From assembly GCF_016612865.1 (NCBI RefSeq), contig NZ_JAENZZ010000001.1, positions 1,488,001 through 1,552,000 on the forward strand: 64,000 nt of DNA, given 5' to 3'. A program made the translations under genes and the position numbers. Position 1 is the first letter of the stretch, and each line of letters begins with the position of its first letter. Shown here piece after piece: positions 1 through 7,649 of the stretch. The notes beneath the pieces are model-generated. The model saw only the letters and a program-made list of their open reading frames with translations, did not search any database and was not told where the DNA came from. Source of the DNA: Blastococcus sp. TML/M2B (GTDB lineage: Bacteria; Actinomycetota; Actinomycetes; Mycobacteriales; Geodermatophilaceae).

Positions 1-707
1 ATGGCCACGCCCAGCTGGAGCGGGCGCTGCACGGTGTACCCGGCGCTCTTGTAGCGGGCCACGGTGAGGGCGCCCTCGGCGCCGGGCAGGCCGCCGGCGG
101 CGCGCAGCAGGTCGAGGTACTGGCCGGCGGTGACCTCGGTGCGCATGGTGTCCCAGACCGCGCGGGCGCGGCTGAGCGCGCTCTCGGAGATGCCCGAGCA
201 GCGCAGCAGCTCGTCGGACCAGACCAGGGCCAGGTCGCCGACGAGGATCGCCGCGCCGGTGCCGAACAGGTCGCCGTCGCCGCGGAGCGTGTGGTCGGCG
301 TGCCGGGAGGCGAAGCCGATGTGGGTCGCGGGGCGGCCGCGGCGGGTGGTCGCGCCGTCCATGACGTCGTCGTGGACCAGGGCGCTGGCGTGCACGAACT
401 CGAGCGCGGAGACGGCGCGCAGCACGGCGTCCTCGTCTTCGGCGGCACCCGGGCCGGTGTCGCGCGCCCCGCGCCAGCCCCAGTAGGCGAACGACGGCCG
501 CAGCCGCTTCCCGCCGGAGGCCAGGGCGGCGACCTCGTCGACCAGCGGGATGAGCGAGCCGTCCATGCCGGCGAGCGTCGTGCGCTGGCGCTCGAGGAAC
601 TCGGTGAGCGACGCGGTGACCGCGGCGTTGAGCCGGTCGAGCTCCGCGGCGGCGGGGGACGGCGTCCTGTGGGCGGTGGCCGTCCCGTGCGGGGTACCGA
701 GGGTCAC
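1..707 (-). CDS. Polyprenyl diphosphate synthase, 3' end cut off by window edge
   Basis: This is an all-trans polyprenyl (probably geranylgeranyl-type) diphosphate synthase, which condenses isopentenyl diphosphate onto allylic diphosphates. The reading frame is open from the GTG at 707 to the window edge, giving about 235 residues of a family that usually has 330-370, so the C-terminal third with the second Asp-rich motif is missing. GGKRLRP lies near residues 65-71 and the first Asp-rich motif DDVMD at about 113-117, followed by RRGRPATH. A -10-like GATACT lies six bases upstream of the GTG, which suggests a leaderless transcript. The gene diverges from metF. Carotenoid genes a few kb away make a GGPP supply role attractive, but chain length cannot be read from this part. 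The family call is secure; product length is inference. Confidence 0.88.
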   Translation of the reverse strand, partial: MTLGTPHGTATAHRTPSPAAAELDRLNAAVTASLTEFLERQRTTLAGMDGSLIPLVDEVAALASGGKRLRPSFAYWGWRGARDTGPGAAEDEDAVLRAVSALEFVHASALVHDDVMDGATTRRGRPATHIGFASRHADHTLRGDGDLFGTGAAILVGDLALVWSDELLRCSGISESALSRARAVWDTMRTEVTAGQYLDLLRAAGGLPGAEGALTVARYKSAGYTVQRPLQLGVA

Positions 708-871
708 CCGCCCAGTATCGCCCCAGGCCCCCGGACGGGCTGGTCCGGCGAGGGTGGGGGAGGTGCTGCCGTGCATGGGGGTCCGCCTTCCCGGGTCGTC
801 CGCTCCTGCCTTCTTCACCGCTCCGGGTGCTCCTGGATGCGGTCCCGGCCCACAAATCCCCGCGGGCTCCG

Positions 872-877
872 TACCCT
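872..877 (+). promoter_or_regulatory. Candidate -10 element of metF (TACCCT)
   Basis: TACCCT fits the actinobacterial TANNNT -10 and lies eight bases before the metF GTG, so transcription would begin at or next to the start codon. The same arrangement recurs before other genes in the window. No convincing -35 is seen. Confidence 0.4.
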
Positions 878-885
878 CGTGCACC

Positions 886-1797
886 GTGACCCAGACCGTG
901 CGTGAGCTGCTGGCCTCGGAGCGGCCGACGTGGTCCTTCGAGTTCTTCCCGCCGAAGACGCCCGAGGCCGAGCCGCAGCTGTGGACGGCGCTGCGCGAGC
1001 TGGAGCGGCTGCGGCCCTCGTTCGTGTCGGTGACCTACGGCGCGGGCGGCTCCACCCGCGAGGGCACGGTGTCGGTGACCGAGCGGATCGCCACCGAGAC
1101 GACCATGACGCCGATGGCGCACCTCACCGCCGTCGACCACAGCATCGCCGAGCTGCGGCACGTGATCAGCCGGCTGGCCGCGGCCGGGGTGCGCAACATC
1201 ATCGCGCTGCGCGGCGACCCGCCCGGCGCGGACCCGCAGGCCGAGTGGGTGGCCCACCCCGAGGGGCTGAACTACGCCGCCGAGCTGGTCGAGCTGATCA
1301 GGTCGATGGGCGACTTCTCCGTCGGCGTCGCCGCCTTTCCCGAGCGGCACCCGCGCTCCCCGGACTTCGACACCGACGTGGACATGTTCGTGGCCAAGTG
1401 CCGGGCCGGGGCGGACTTCGCGATCACCCAGATGTTCTTCCGCGCCGAGGACTACCTGCGCATGCGCGACCGGGTCACCGACCGCGGCTGCGACGTGCCG
1501 ATCGTCGCCGGCGTCATGCCGGTGACCAACGCCAAGCAGATCAAGCGGATCGTGCAGCTCTCCGGCCAGGCGTTCCCGGCCGACCTCGCCGAGCGGTTCG
1601 AGGCGCTGGACGGCGACCGGCCCGAGGACAAGGCCGCGGTGCGGGCCTTCGGGGTCGAGGTGGCCACCGAGCTGTGCCGCACGCTGCTGGACGAGGGCGT
1701 GCCCGGCATCCACTTCATCACCATGAACCGGTCGACGGCGACGCGGGACGTCTACACCAACCTGGTCGGCGCCCCCGCCGTCACGACGGCGGGCTGA
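886..1797 (+). CDS. metF: 5,10-methylenetetrahydrofolate reductase
   Basis: The enzyme reduces 5,10-methylene-THF to 5-methyl-THF with a flavin, supplying methyl groups for methionine synthesis. The 303-residue product is the usual length of bacterial Met[10 protein letters not shown] near residues 17-25, [23 protein letters not shown] and the FPERHP segment are typical of the TIM-barrel family. The open frame extends upstream to 550, but the similarity begins at VTQTVRELL, so I choose the GTG at 886, which also has a -10-like TACCCT just before it. The tail overlaps the convergent gene at 1781-2422 by 17 bases. The neighbouring polyprenyl synthase and MTHFR-type gene recall the Rv2172c-Rv2173 pair of Mycobacterium tuberculosis. 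Confidence 0.93.
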   Translation: MTQTVRELLASERPTWSFEFFPPKTPEAEPQLWTALRELERLRPSFVSVTYGAGGSTREGTVSVTERIATETTMTPMAHLTAVDHSIAELRHVISRLAAAGVRNIIALRGDPPGADPQAEWVAHPEGLNYAAELVELIRSMGDFSVGVAAFPERHPRSPDFDTDVDMFVAKCRAGADFAITQMFFRAEDYLRMRDRVTDRGCDVPIVAGVMPVTNAKQIKRIVQLSGQAFPADLAERFEALDGDRPEDKAAVRAFGVEVATELCRTLLDEGVPGIHFITMNRSTATRDVYTNLVGAPAVTTAG

Positions 1798-2422
1798 CCC
1801 GGTCGTCGACGGCCGCCGCGGCCCGCGCGGCGGCCCGGCGCAGGCCCTCCCGCTCGGCGGCGTAGCCACCGGCGACGCCGACCACGGGGATGTTGGACAG
1901 CGCCCGGTGGTGCAGCCGGCCCTTCGGCCGGGCGTCGAGGGCGTCGTCGATGCGGCTCAGCAGCCGGGACACCCGCCACAGCGTGCGCACCGGGCCGAGC
2001 ACGCCCCGGCGCTCGTCGCGGGAGCCGAAGGCCTCGCCCCGGTAGGTGCCGCGGGCGTGCACGAGCATCGGCTCGACCGCCTCGGGGGTGAGGTCGCGGT
2101 CGAGCAGGACCCGGGAGAGCAGGGAGACGCGCGCGGCGGGGTCGGTGACGCCGTGCTCGCCGGCGACGCCGAGGACGACGAGCGACTGCACCGCCGTCCC
2201 CACCGTGTTCTGCAGCGGCAGCAGGTCGGCGAGCTTGCCGGCGAACCGCGGCGCGGCGGAGACGACCGCGGCGACCCGCGAGACACGGTCGGCCCACCAC
2301 TGGTCCCGCTCGGCCTGCGGCAGGGCGGGCGGGCGGCCGAGCCGCGTGGCCAGCGGGGTGGCCAGGCGGTCGACCCGGCGGAGGACGTCGACGACGACGG
2401 CGTCGCTGATGGGGGCAGCCAT
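1781..2422 (-). CDS. Hypothetical protein, about 213 residues
   Basis: I do not recognise this family with certainty. The predicted protein is helical, without a signal peptide or clear membrane helix. It contains a C-terminal stretch [17 protein letters not shown] that resembles the Gly-rich segment of EcsC-like proteins, and an Arg/Asp-rich middle. The frame is open up to 2455, but the ATG at 2422 (MAAPISDAV) is the most natural start; the upstream Shine-Dalgarno is weak. It converges on metF with a 17-base overlap and diverges from the CDP-alcohol phosphotransferase. The full-length frame with actinobacterial codon use argues for a real gene. Function unknown. Confidence 0.6.
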   Translation of the reverse strand: MAAPISDAVVVDVLRRVDRLATPLATRLGRPPALPQAERDQWWADRVSRVAAVVSAAPRFAGKLADLLPLQNTVGTAVQSLVVLGVAGEHGVTDPAARVSLLSRVLLDRDLTPEAVEPMLVHARGTYRGEAFGSRDERRGVLGPVRTLWRVSRLLSRIDDALDARPKGRLHHRALSNIPVVGVAGGYAAEREGLRRAAARAAAAVDDRVSPPS

Positions 2423-2478
2423 GCAGGTGCCCTGCCCAGCACGGGCCCGGCGCACGCGTGCGGTGCACCACGGCGCCC

Positions 2479-2484
2479 TACTGT
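2479..2484 (+). promoter_or_regulatory. Candidate -10 element (TACTGT)
   Basis: TACTGT lies 33 bases before the ATG at 2518 and is followed by the Shine-Dalgarno GGGGAGG, so it would give a short leader of about 27 bases. It fits TANNNT; no -35 is obvious. Confidence 0.35.
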
Positions 2485-2517
2485 TCCGGGAGGAACCGTG
2501 GCGCGGGGAGGTGCGGG

Positions 2518-3222
2518 ATGCTCAGCCGGGACGAGTACCTGGCCGCGTGGTCGCGCTGGCACGGCGGCAGCGACACCTCCGCCCCACTGGTGCGGGGCTG
2601 GCTGACCCTCGCGCACACCCTGGCCCGGCCGCTGGCGTGGATGCACCCGGCGGTGGCCACGGCCGCGGGGCTCGTCGTCGCGGCGGCCGCCGTCGGGCCC
2701 GCCGCGGCGGGTGGCGGCTGGCTGATCGCCGCCGGCCTGCTGGTGGGGCTGTCCGGCCTGCTGGACAGCCTGGACGGCGCGCTCGCGATCGGCGCGGGCC
2801 GGGCCTCGCAGCGGGGCTACGTGCTCGACTCGGTGGTGGACCGGCTCACCGAGGTCGCCTACGCCCTCGCCCTGTGGGTCGCGGGGGCGCCGGGCTGGCT
2901 CGCGGTCGTGTTCGGCGCGCTGTGCTGGCTGCCGGACTACGTGCGGGCCCGCGCCGGGCAGGCGGGCGTGGACCGGACCGGCCCCATCTCGCTGTGGGAG
3001 CGGCCCACCCGCGTCCTCATGGCCGGCTTCACCCTCGGCGGCGCGGGGGTCGTCTCCGGCCTCGAGGTGCAGGGCGTCGCGGGCGACGTCGTCACGGTGA
3101 CCGCCGGGGCGGCCGTGGGGGCGCTGCTCGGTGCGCTGGCGACGCTGCAGCTGGGCTGGTGGCTGCGCTCGGAACTGGCCGGGCCGGACGCCGGCACCCC
3201 GGTCGCACCGGAGGCCCGGTAG
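2518..3222 (+). CDS. CDP-alcohol phosphatidyltransferase family membrane protein
   Basis: The family transfers a phosphatidyl group from CDP-diacylglycerol to an alcohol at the membrane. The 234-residue product has about six hydrophobic helices. The signature is visible at residues 83-108: D83, D86-G87, A90, G100, D104 and D108, in the canonical spacing. The Arg that normally follows A90 is Ile here (ALAIGAG), so activity or substrate may differ from phosphatidylinositol phosphate synthases. I choose the ATG at 2518 rather than the upstream open frame because GGGGAGG precedes it and MLSRDEYLAAW begins the conserved part. It stands alone between the unknown gene and the PfkB kinase. Family is clear; the alcohol is not known. 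Confidence 0.85.
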   Translation: MLSRDEYLAAWSRWHGGSDTSAPLVRGWLTLAHTLARPLAWMHPAVATAAGLVVAAAAVGPAAAGGGWLIAAGLLVGLSGLLDSLDGALAIGAGRASQRGYVLDSVVDRLTEVAYALALWVAGAPGWLAVVFGALCWLPDYVRARAGQAGVDRTGPISLWERPTRVLMAGFTLGGAGVVSGLEVQGVAGDVVTVTAGAAVGALLGALATLQLGWWLRSELAGPDAGTPVAPEAR

Positions 3223-3370
3223 CGGAGGCAGGCACCTCGTGCCCCCGGGGGAGGGGTGCGCCGCCTACTGTGTGCGTGCTCGTCCCGTCCCGTTCGCCTC
3301 TCCGTCACCCAGGCCCGCTCGCGAGCCGGGCGCCCGCGCCCCTCCGGAGCCACACCCCCAGGAGCAGCAC

Positions 3371-4348
3371 GTGCCCGTCGTCGTCACCGGATCGATCGCC
3401 ACCGACCACCTCATGACCTTCCCCGGGAAGTTCACCGAGCAGTTCGTCGAGGGCCAGATGGCCAACGTCTCGCTGTCCTTCCTGGTGGACGACCTCGTCC
3501 AGCACCGCGGTGGCGCCGGCGCGAACATGGCGTACGGCCTGGGCCTGCTCGGTCTCTCCCCGGTGCTCGTCGGCGCGGTCGGCAGCGACTTCGCCGACTA
3601 CGAGGCCTGGCTGAGCCGGCACGGCGTCGACACCGCGGGCGTGCACTGGTCCGAGCTCAAGCACACCGCGCGCTTCGTCTGCACGACCGACGCCGCGAAC
3701 AACCAGATCGCGTCCTTCTACTCGGGCGCCATGAGCGAGGCCTCGCAGATCGAGCTGGCGCCGGTCGCCGCCCGGGTCGGCGCCCCCGACCTCGTCGTCG
3801 TGGGCCCGAACGACCCCACGGCGATGGTCCGCCACACCGAGGAGTGCCGGACCCGCGGCTACGCCTTCGCCGCCGACCCCAGCCAGCAGCTGGCCTGGGC
3901 CGACGGCGCGATGATCCGCGAGCTGGTCGACGGCGCCGACCTGCTGTTCACCAACGAGTACGAGTCCCACCTGCTCCAGCAGAAGACCGGCTGGGACGCC
4001 GACGAGGTGCTGGCGCGGGTCGGCACCTGGGTGACCACCCGCTCGAAGGACGGCGTCCTCGTGCGCCAGGCCGACGCCGAGCCGATCGAGGTCATCGCCG
4101 TCCCGGAGACCAAGCCGGTCGAGCCGACCGGTGGCGGTGACGCGCTGCGCGCCGGGTTCATCGCCGGGCGCATGTGGGGTCTGAGCCTGGAGCGGGCGAC
4201 CCAGCTGGGCTCGGCCGTCGCCACCGCGGCGGTCGAGGTCGTCGGCACCCAGGAGTACGCCCTGCCGCGGGAGAGCTTCCTCGGCCGGTTCGCCGAGGCG
4301 TTCGGCGACGAGGCGGCCGCGGAGATCGCCGCGCACCTGCCGGCCTGA
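3371..4348 (+). CDS. PfkB-family sugar/adenosine kinase (AdoK-like)
   Basis: A 325-residue ribokinase-fold kinase that most resembles mycobacterial adenosine kinase (Rv2202c, 324 residues), which phosphorylates adenosine to AMP in purine salvage. The N-terminal VVVTGSIATDHLM, the HRGGAGANMAYGLG substrate loop and the C-terminal signature PTGGGDALRAGF near residues 252-263 are present; the catalytic base is the Asp of GGGD. The usual GAGD reads GGGD, which keeps the anion-hole glycines. The start is the GTG at 3371, preceded by AGGAGC; the frame upstream is non-conserved. A TACTGT about 100 bases upstream could be its -10. Carbohydrate kinase specificity other than adenosine cannot be excluded. 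Confidence 0.87.
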   Translation: MPVVVTGSIATDHLMTFPGKFTEQFVEGQMANVSLSFLVDDLVQHRGGAGANMAYGLGLLGLSPVLVGAVGSDFADYEAWLSRHGVDTAGVHWSELKHTARFVCTTDAANNQIASFYSGAMSEASQIELAPVAARVGAPDLVVVGPNDPTAMVRHTEECRTRGYAFAADPSQQLAWADGAMIRELVDGADLLFTNEYESHLLQQKTGWDADEVLARVGTWVTTRSKDGVLVRQADAEPIEVIAVPETKPVEPTGGGDALRAGFIAGRMWGLSLERATQLGSAVATAAVEVVGTQEYALPRESFLGRFAEAFGDEAAAEIAAHLPA

Positions 4349-4354
4349 CCGGCC

Positions 4355-4915
4355 TCAGCGGACGGGGGCGTACGCCGCGTACGTGACCCCGTTGCCGAAG
4401 CGCTGCGCGTCCAGCAGGCGCAGCCGCGGCAGCTCGTGGCCGTCGGGGAACAGCCGCCGGCCGCGGCCCTGGACCGCGGGGTAGGTGAACAGCCGGTACT
4501 CGTCGACCAGCCCGGCGGCGATCAGCGCGTGGGTGAGCGTGATGCTGCCGGTGACGACGACGTCCTGGCCGGGCTGCTCCTTGAGCTCCCGGACGGCCGC
4601 GACCGGATCCCCGGTCAGGACCGTCGTCGGCTCCCATCCGGGCTCGGTCAGGGTCGAGGAGACGACGTACTTCGCGACCTGGTCGAGGTACGCGGTGATG
4701 CCGGTCGGGTCCTCCGTCTGCAGCGGCCAGTAGCCGCGGAAGTCCTCGAAGGTCCGCCGGCCCAGCAGCAGGGCGTCGGCGGTCTCGTCCTGCCGGCGCA
4801 TCTCGCTGAGCTGGTCGGCGCCGTCACCGGCGCCCGCCTGCGGGTCGAACCAGTCGCCGATCATCTCGATCGACCCGTCGAGCGTCATGTTCTGCGTGAC
4901 AGCGAGCGTCCGCAC
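4355..4915 (-). CDS. Dihydrofolate reductase-like (RibD C-terminal domain) protein
   Basis: A 186-residue member of the YyaP/RibD_C reductase family, which shares the dihydrofolate reductase fold and binds NADPH. MRTLAVTQNMTLDGSI at the N-terminus, LLLGRRTFEDFRGYW, VVVTGSITLTHAL and LVDEYRLFTYPAVQGRGRRLF are typical. The usual role in actinobacteria is undefined; it is not the essential folA and not a riboflavin gene by context. The start GTG at 4915 has GGAGGAG eight bases upstream. It converges on the adenosine-kinase-like gene with six bases between, and no terminator hairpin is visible there. Confidence 0.88.
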   Translation of the reverse strand: MRTLAVTQNMTLDGSIEMIGDWFDPQAGAGDGADQLSEMRRQDETADALLLGRRTFEDFRGYWPLQTEDPTGITAYLDQVAKYVVSSTLTEPGWEPTTVLTGDPVAAVRELKEQPGQDVVVTGSITLTHALIAAGLVDEYRLFTYPAVQGRGRRLFPDGHELPRLRLLDAQRFGNGVTYAAYAPVR

Positions 4916-4984
4916 GGTGGGCTCCTCCGGTCGGGGTGGGGCGGTCGGAGGTAGGACCGCGGCGGACGCCGGAACCGAGCGGTC

Positions 4985-5644
4985 CTACTCGCCGCCGCGG
5001 AGCCGCTCGCCGATGCCCGGGTCGGCCGACCAGGTCCGGAACGGGATGCGCCGGATCTCCTTGACCTCGCCGATCGTGGACCACTCGTTGCCGCCGAGGC
5101 GGGCCAGCGGGCGCAGGTGCTCGATGCGCGGCCGGCCGTCGCGCACGGCCTCGGCCCAGACGCTGATGTGCCGGACGCGGCCGAACACCACGGTGCTGTC
5201 ACCCAGCCGCACGGTGCCGTGCAGCACGCACTCGATGGAGACCGGGGAGTCGGCGACGCGCAGCGCGCCCACCGTCTCGGCCGGCTCCAGCCGCACTCCG
5301 GTGTGCTCGGCCTCGCTGTGGTCCGGCGGGAAGTCGGTGGCGGTGGCGTTGACCTGCTCGAACAGCGCCTCGGGGGTGAGGTTGACGGTGAACTCGCCGG
5401 TCGCCTCCGCGTTGCGCAGCGAGTCCTTGCGGCCCACCGAGGTGAACTGCACGACGGGCGGGTCGACGCAGGCGACCGTGTAGAACGAGTGCGGCGCCAG
5501 GTTGTGCACACCGGTCGCCGAGCGGGTGCACACCCACGCGATCGGCCGGGGGACGACGACGGAGTTGAGCACCCGGTAGAAGGCGCCGGTGTCCATCGCG
5601 TCGGGGTCGAAGTGGACGCGGTCGTGCGCTGCCGGGTCGGTCAC
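4985..5644 (-). CDS. Flavin reductase family protein (FMN-binding split barrel)
   Basis: A 219-residue protein of the flavin reductase / split-barrel flavoprotein family. The segment VVPRPIAWVCTRSATGVHNLAPHSFYTVACVDPPVVQF is the classic FMN-binding N-terminal half, and DSLRNAEATGEFTVNL and SIECVLHGTVRLGDSTVVFGRV complete the barrel. The start GTG at 5644 overlaps the stop of the glycosyltransferase gene by four bases (GTGA), so it is the last gene of the carotenoid operon. In that place it may regenerate reduced flavin or act on a carotenoid or unrelated substrate; that is inference. The substrate is unknown. Confidence 0.87.
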   Translation of the reverse strand: MTDPAAHDRVHFDPDAMDTGAFYRVLNSVVVPRPIAWVCTRSATGVHNLAPHSFYTVACVDPPVVQFTSVGRKDSLRNAEATGEFTVNLTPEALFEQVNATATDFPPDHSEAEHTGVRLEPAETVGALRVADSPVSIECVLHGTVRLGDSTVVFGRVRHISVWAEAVRDGRPRIEHLRPLARLGGNEWSTIGEVKEIRRIPFRTWSADPGIGERLRGGE

Positions 5645-6810
5645 CGGACCATCCTCGTCGCACCGCCGCCGTCCGGCGCGGGGGCACGGCCGTCCGGCGC
5701 GGGCGGCCCGGCGTCGACCGCGCGGCCCCGCCAGCGCAGCGTGCCGCGCCGGTGCCCGAGGACCGATCGCACCATCAGCACGTCGAGGGCGAGGACCGAG
5801 ACGGGGTGGGCCAGCGCGTCGGGCCACACCCGCCCGCCGGTCGCCGCGGCGCTGACCGCCCGGCCGGCCACCCCGGCCGCGTACCCGGCCAGCCCGGCGC
5901 GGGAGCCGCGCAGCGCCGCAGCCGCGGGCAGCACCCAGATCGCGGTGAGCGCCCCGGCCGTGGCCAGGCCCGCGGCCGGCGAGCCGCCGACCGAGGCCCA
6001 CAGCGACTTGGCGTAGCCCTCCCGGACGCCGGCCCAGCCGTCGTACATCCGGCAGACCGCCAGCGTCGACCCGTCGACGACGGCGCCGCGCCCGCCGGTG
6101 GCCTTGACCGCGCGCAACAGCGCGACGTCCTCGATCACCTCCCCGCGCACCGCGGCGTGCCCGCCGGCCCGGTCGTACGCGGCCCGGCGCACGACGAGAA
6201 ACTGGCCGTTGGCCGCGGCCAGCGAGGGTCGCGGCGAGCGCTCGGCCAGCCGCAGCGGCAGGAAGGTCGCCCACAGCCACTGCTGGAGCGGCTGGACCAG
6301 CCGCTCCGCCGCACTGCCCGCCAGCTGGCGCGGCCAGGGGGAGACCAGGTCCAGCTCCGCGTCGTCCAGGACGGCGACCGCGGCGGCCACGGCGTCGGGC
6401 ATCAGCCGCACGTCCGCGTCCAGGAAGACGAGGACGTCGGCGTCGCCGGCGGCTGCCGCGCCCTGGGCGCACGCGTTCGGCTTGCCGAGCCAGCCCGGAC
6501 CCGGCGCGCGGGCGGGAACCGACCGGACGCGCGGATCGGGGTGCCCGGCGACCAGGGCGGCGGTGCCGTCGGTCGAGCCGTCGTCGACCACGACCACCCG
6601 CAGGTCGGGCACGCCGCGCTGGTCGAGGGCGGCGGCCAGGCAGTCGAGGACGTGCGCCGCCTCGTCGCGGACCGGCAGGACCACGGCGACCGAGCGCCGC
6701 ACCGACGGTGGAGCGGCCGGCGGGCGGCGCAGCAGCGCCGTGTTCACGGCCGCGTGCACCGCACCGGCGGCGCTGAGCCCGGCCAGCGCGCGCAGCAGCC
6801 GGCCGCTCAC
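5641..6810 (-). CDS. GT2 glycosyltransferase, CruG-like (carotenoid glycosyltransferase candidate)
   Basis: A 389-residue family 2 glycosyltransferase. VAVVLPVRDE, VVVVDDGSTDGT near residues 73-83 and the metal-binding DAD at 131-133 in VLVFLDADVRL are visible, with a likely membrane segment at the N-terminus and hydrophobic helices after about residue 290. The start GTG at 6810 overlaps the upstream hydratase stop by four bases. In cyanobacteria and relatives CruF and the GT2 enzyme CruG act in sequence to hydrate and glycosylate the psi end of acyclic carotenoids, and this gene directly follows a CruF-like gene. The glycosyltransferase call is firm; carotenoid substrate is inferred from neighbours. 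Confidence 0.85.
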   Translation of the reverse strand: MSGRLLRALAGLSAAGAVHAAVNTALLRRPPAAPPSVRRSVAVVLPVRDEAAHVLDCLAAALDQRGVPDLRVVVVDDGSTDGTAALVAGHPDPRVRSVPARAPGPGWLGKPNACAQGAAAAGDADVLVFLDADVRLMPDAVAAAVAVLDDAELDLVSPWPRQLAGSAAERLVQPLQQWLWATFLPLRLAERSPRPSLAAANGQFLVVRRAAYDRAGGHAAVRGEVIEDVALLRAVKATGGRGAVVDGSTLAVCRMYDGWAGVREGYAKSLWASVGGSPAAGLATAGALTAIWVLPAAAALRGSRAGLAGYAAGVAGRAVSAAATGGRVWPDALAHPVSVLALDVLMVRSVLGHRRGTLRWRGRAVDAGPPAPDGRAPAPDGGGATRMVR

Positions 6811-7649
6811 CGCCGGCGGGACCGCTGGACGGCGAGGACGGCGAGCACCGCCGCGCCCAGCCCGGCGCCCCAGGCCGCGGACCCGGGCAGCCCCAGCCAG
6901 CCGGCGTGCGCGAGCGCGCCGCCGAGGGTCATCCAGGCCAGCGCGAGCAGCGGCGCGGCGTCGCCGACCGCAGGGGGAGCCGCGGTGCGCTCGACCAGCA
7001 GGTCGAGCAGCGCCATGAGCACCAGCCCGGCCAGCAGCCAGCCGGCCAGGTTGGTCAGGGGGACCGTGTCGATGCCGGGCAGCCCGGGGTCGGGGTGCGC
7101 CCAGGTCCAGTAGCCGGCGTCCACCATCTGCGGGTCCAGCACGACGTCCCAGGCGGCGAAGATCGCGGCCGCCCAGGCGATCCGCGCGGGCCTGCGCCGC
7201 GTCGCGCGCACGGGACGGGCCAGCCGCCCGGCCAGCAGCCAGCTCGGCCAGGCCATCATCAGCCAGGCCAGGGGCACCAGGAACGGGACGCCGAGCAGCG
7301 TCGGGCCGAGCACGGAGCTGTAGGTCCAGCTGCCGTACGGGAAGCCGGTGGCCAGTCCCAGCGACTCGAAGGCGATGGAGACGAGGAGGACGAGCGCCAG
7401 GACGCCGAGGCCGGTGCGGGGCCCTCGGCTCAGCCACGCGTGGGTGACCGAGAGCGTCCCGCCCAGCAGCACGATCGCCCAGCTGACCGCGTCGCGGGCA
7501 CCGCCGTCGGTGAGCGGGTAGGCGATCGCCGTCGCCACCAGGGCGAGCGCGAGCGCGAGGGGCACGGCCCGGCGGGCGCCGGTGCCGTGCAGCAGCGGGA
7601 CCTCGGCGTCCGGGCTCGCGGCCGGTGCCGGAGCCGTCCCCGTGGTCAC
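6807..7649 (-). CDS. CruF-like carotenoid 1,2-hydratase
   Basis: A 280-residue integral membrane protein of the CruF / bisanhydrobacterioruberin hydratase family, which adds water across the terminal C-1,2 double bond of acyclic carotenoids. Typical pieces are AFESLGLATGFPYGSWTY, AWLMMAWPSW, AAWDVVLDPQMVDAGYW and the repeated hydrophobic helices (about seven). The start GTG at 7649 overlaps the desaturase stop by four bases, and the gene in turn overlaps the glycosyltransferase by four. It lies exactly where a hydratase would be expected between desaturase and glycosyltransferase. Product stereochemistry and whether the carotenoid is C40 or C50 cannot be told. Confidence 0.85.
   Translation of the reverse strand: MTTGTAPAPAASPDAEVPLLHGTGARRAVPLALALALVATAIAYPLTDGGARDAVSWAIVLLGGTLSVTHAWLSRGPRTGLGVLALVLLVSIAFESLGLATGFPYGSWTYSSVLGPTLLGVPFLVPLAWLMMAWPSWLLAGRLARPVRATRRRPARIAWAAAIFAAWDVVLDPQMVDAGYWTWAHPDPGLPGIDTVPLTNLAGWLLAGLVLMALLDLLVERTAAPPAVGDAAPLLALAWMTLGGALAHAGWLGLPGSAAWGAGLGAAVLAVLAVQRSRRR

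Noticed and set aside
291-905. Plus-strand frame of 204 codons over the polyprenyl synthase gene
   Set aside because: Antisense to a gene with clear family motifs; its product is low-complexity Gly/Arg-rich.
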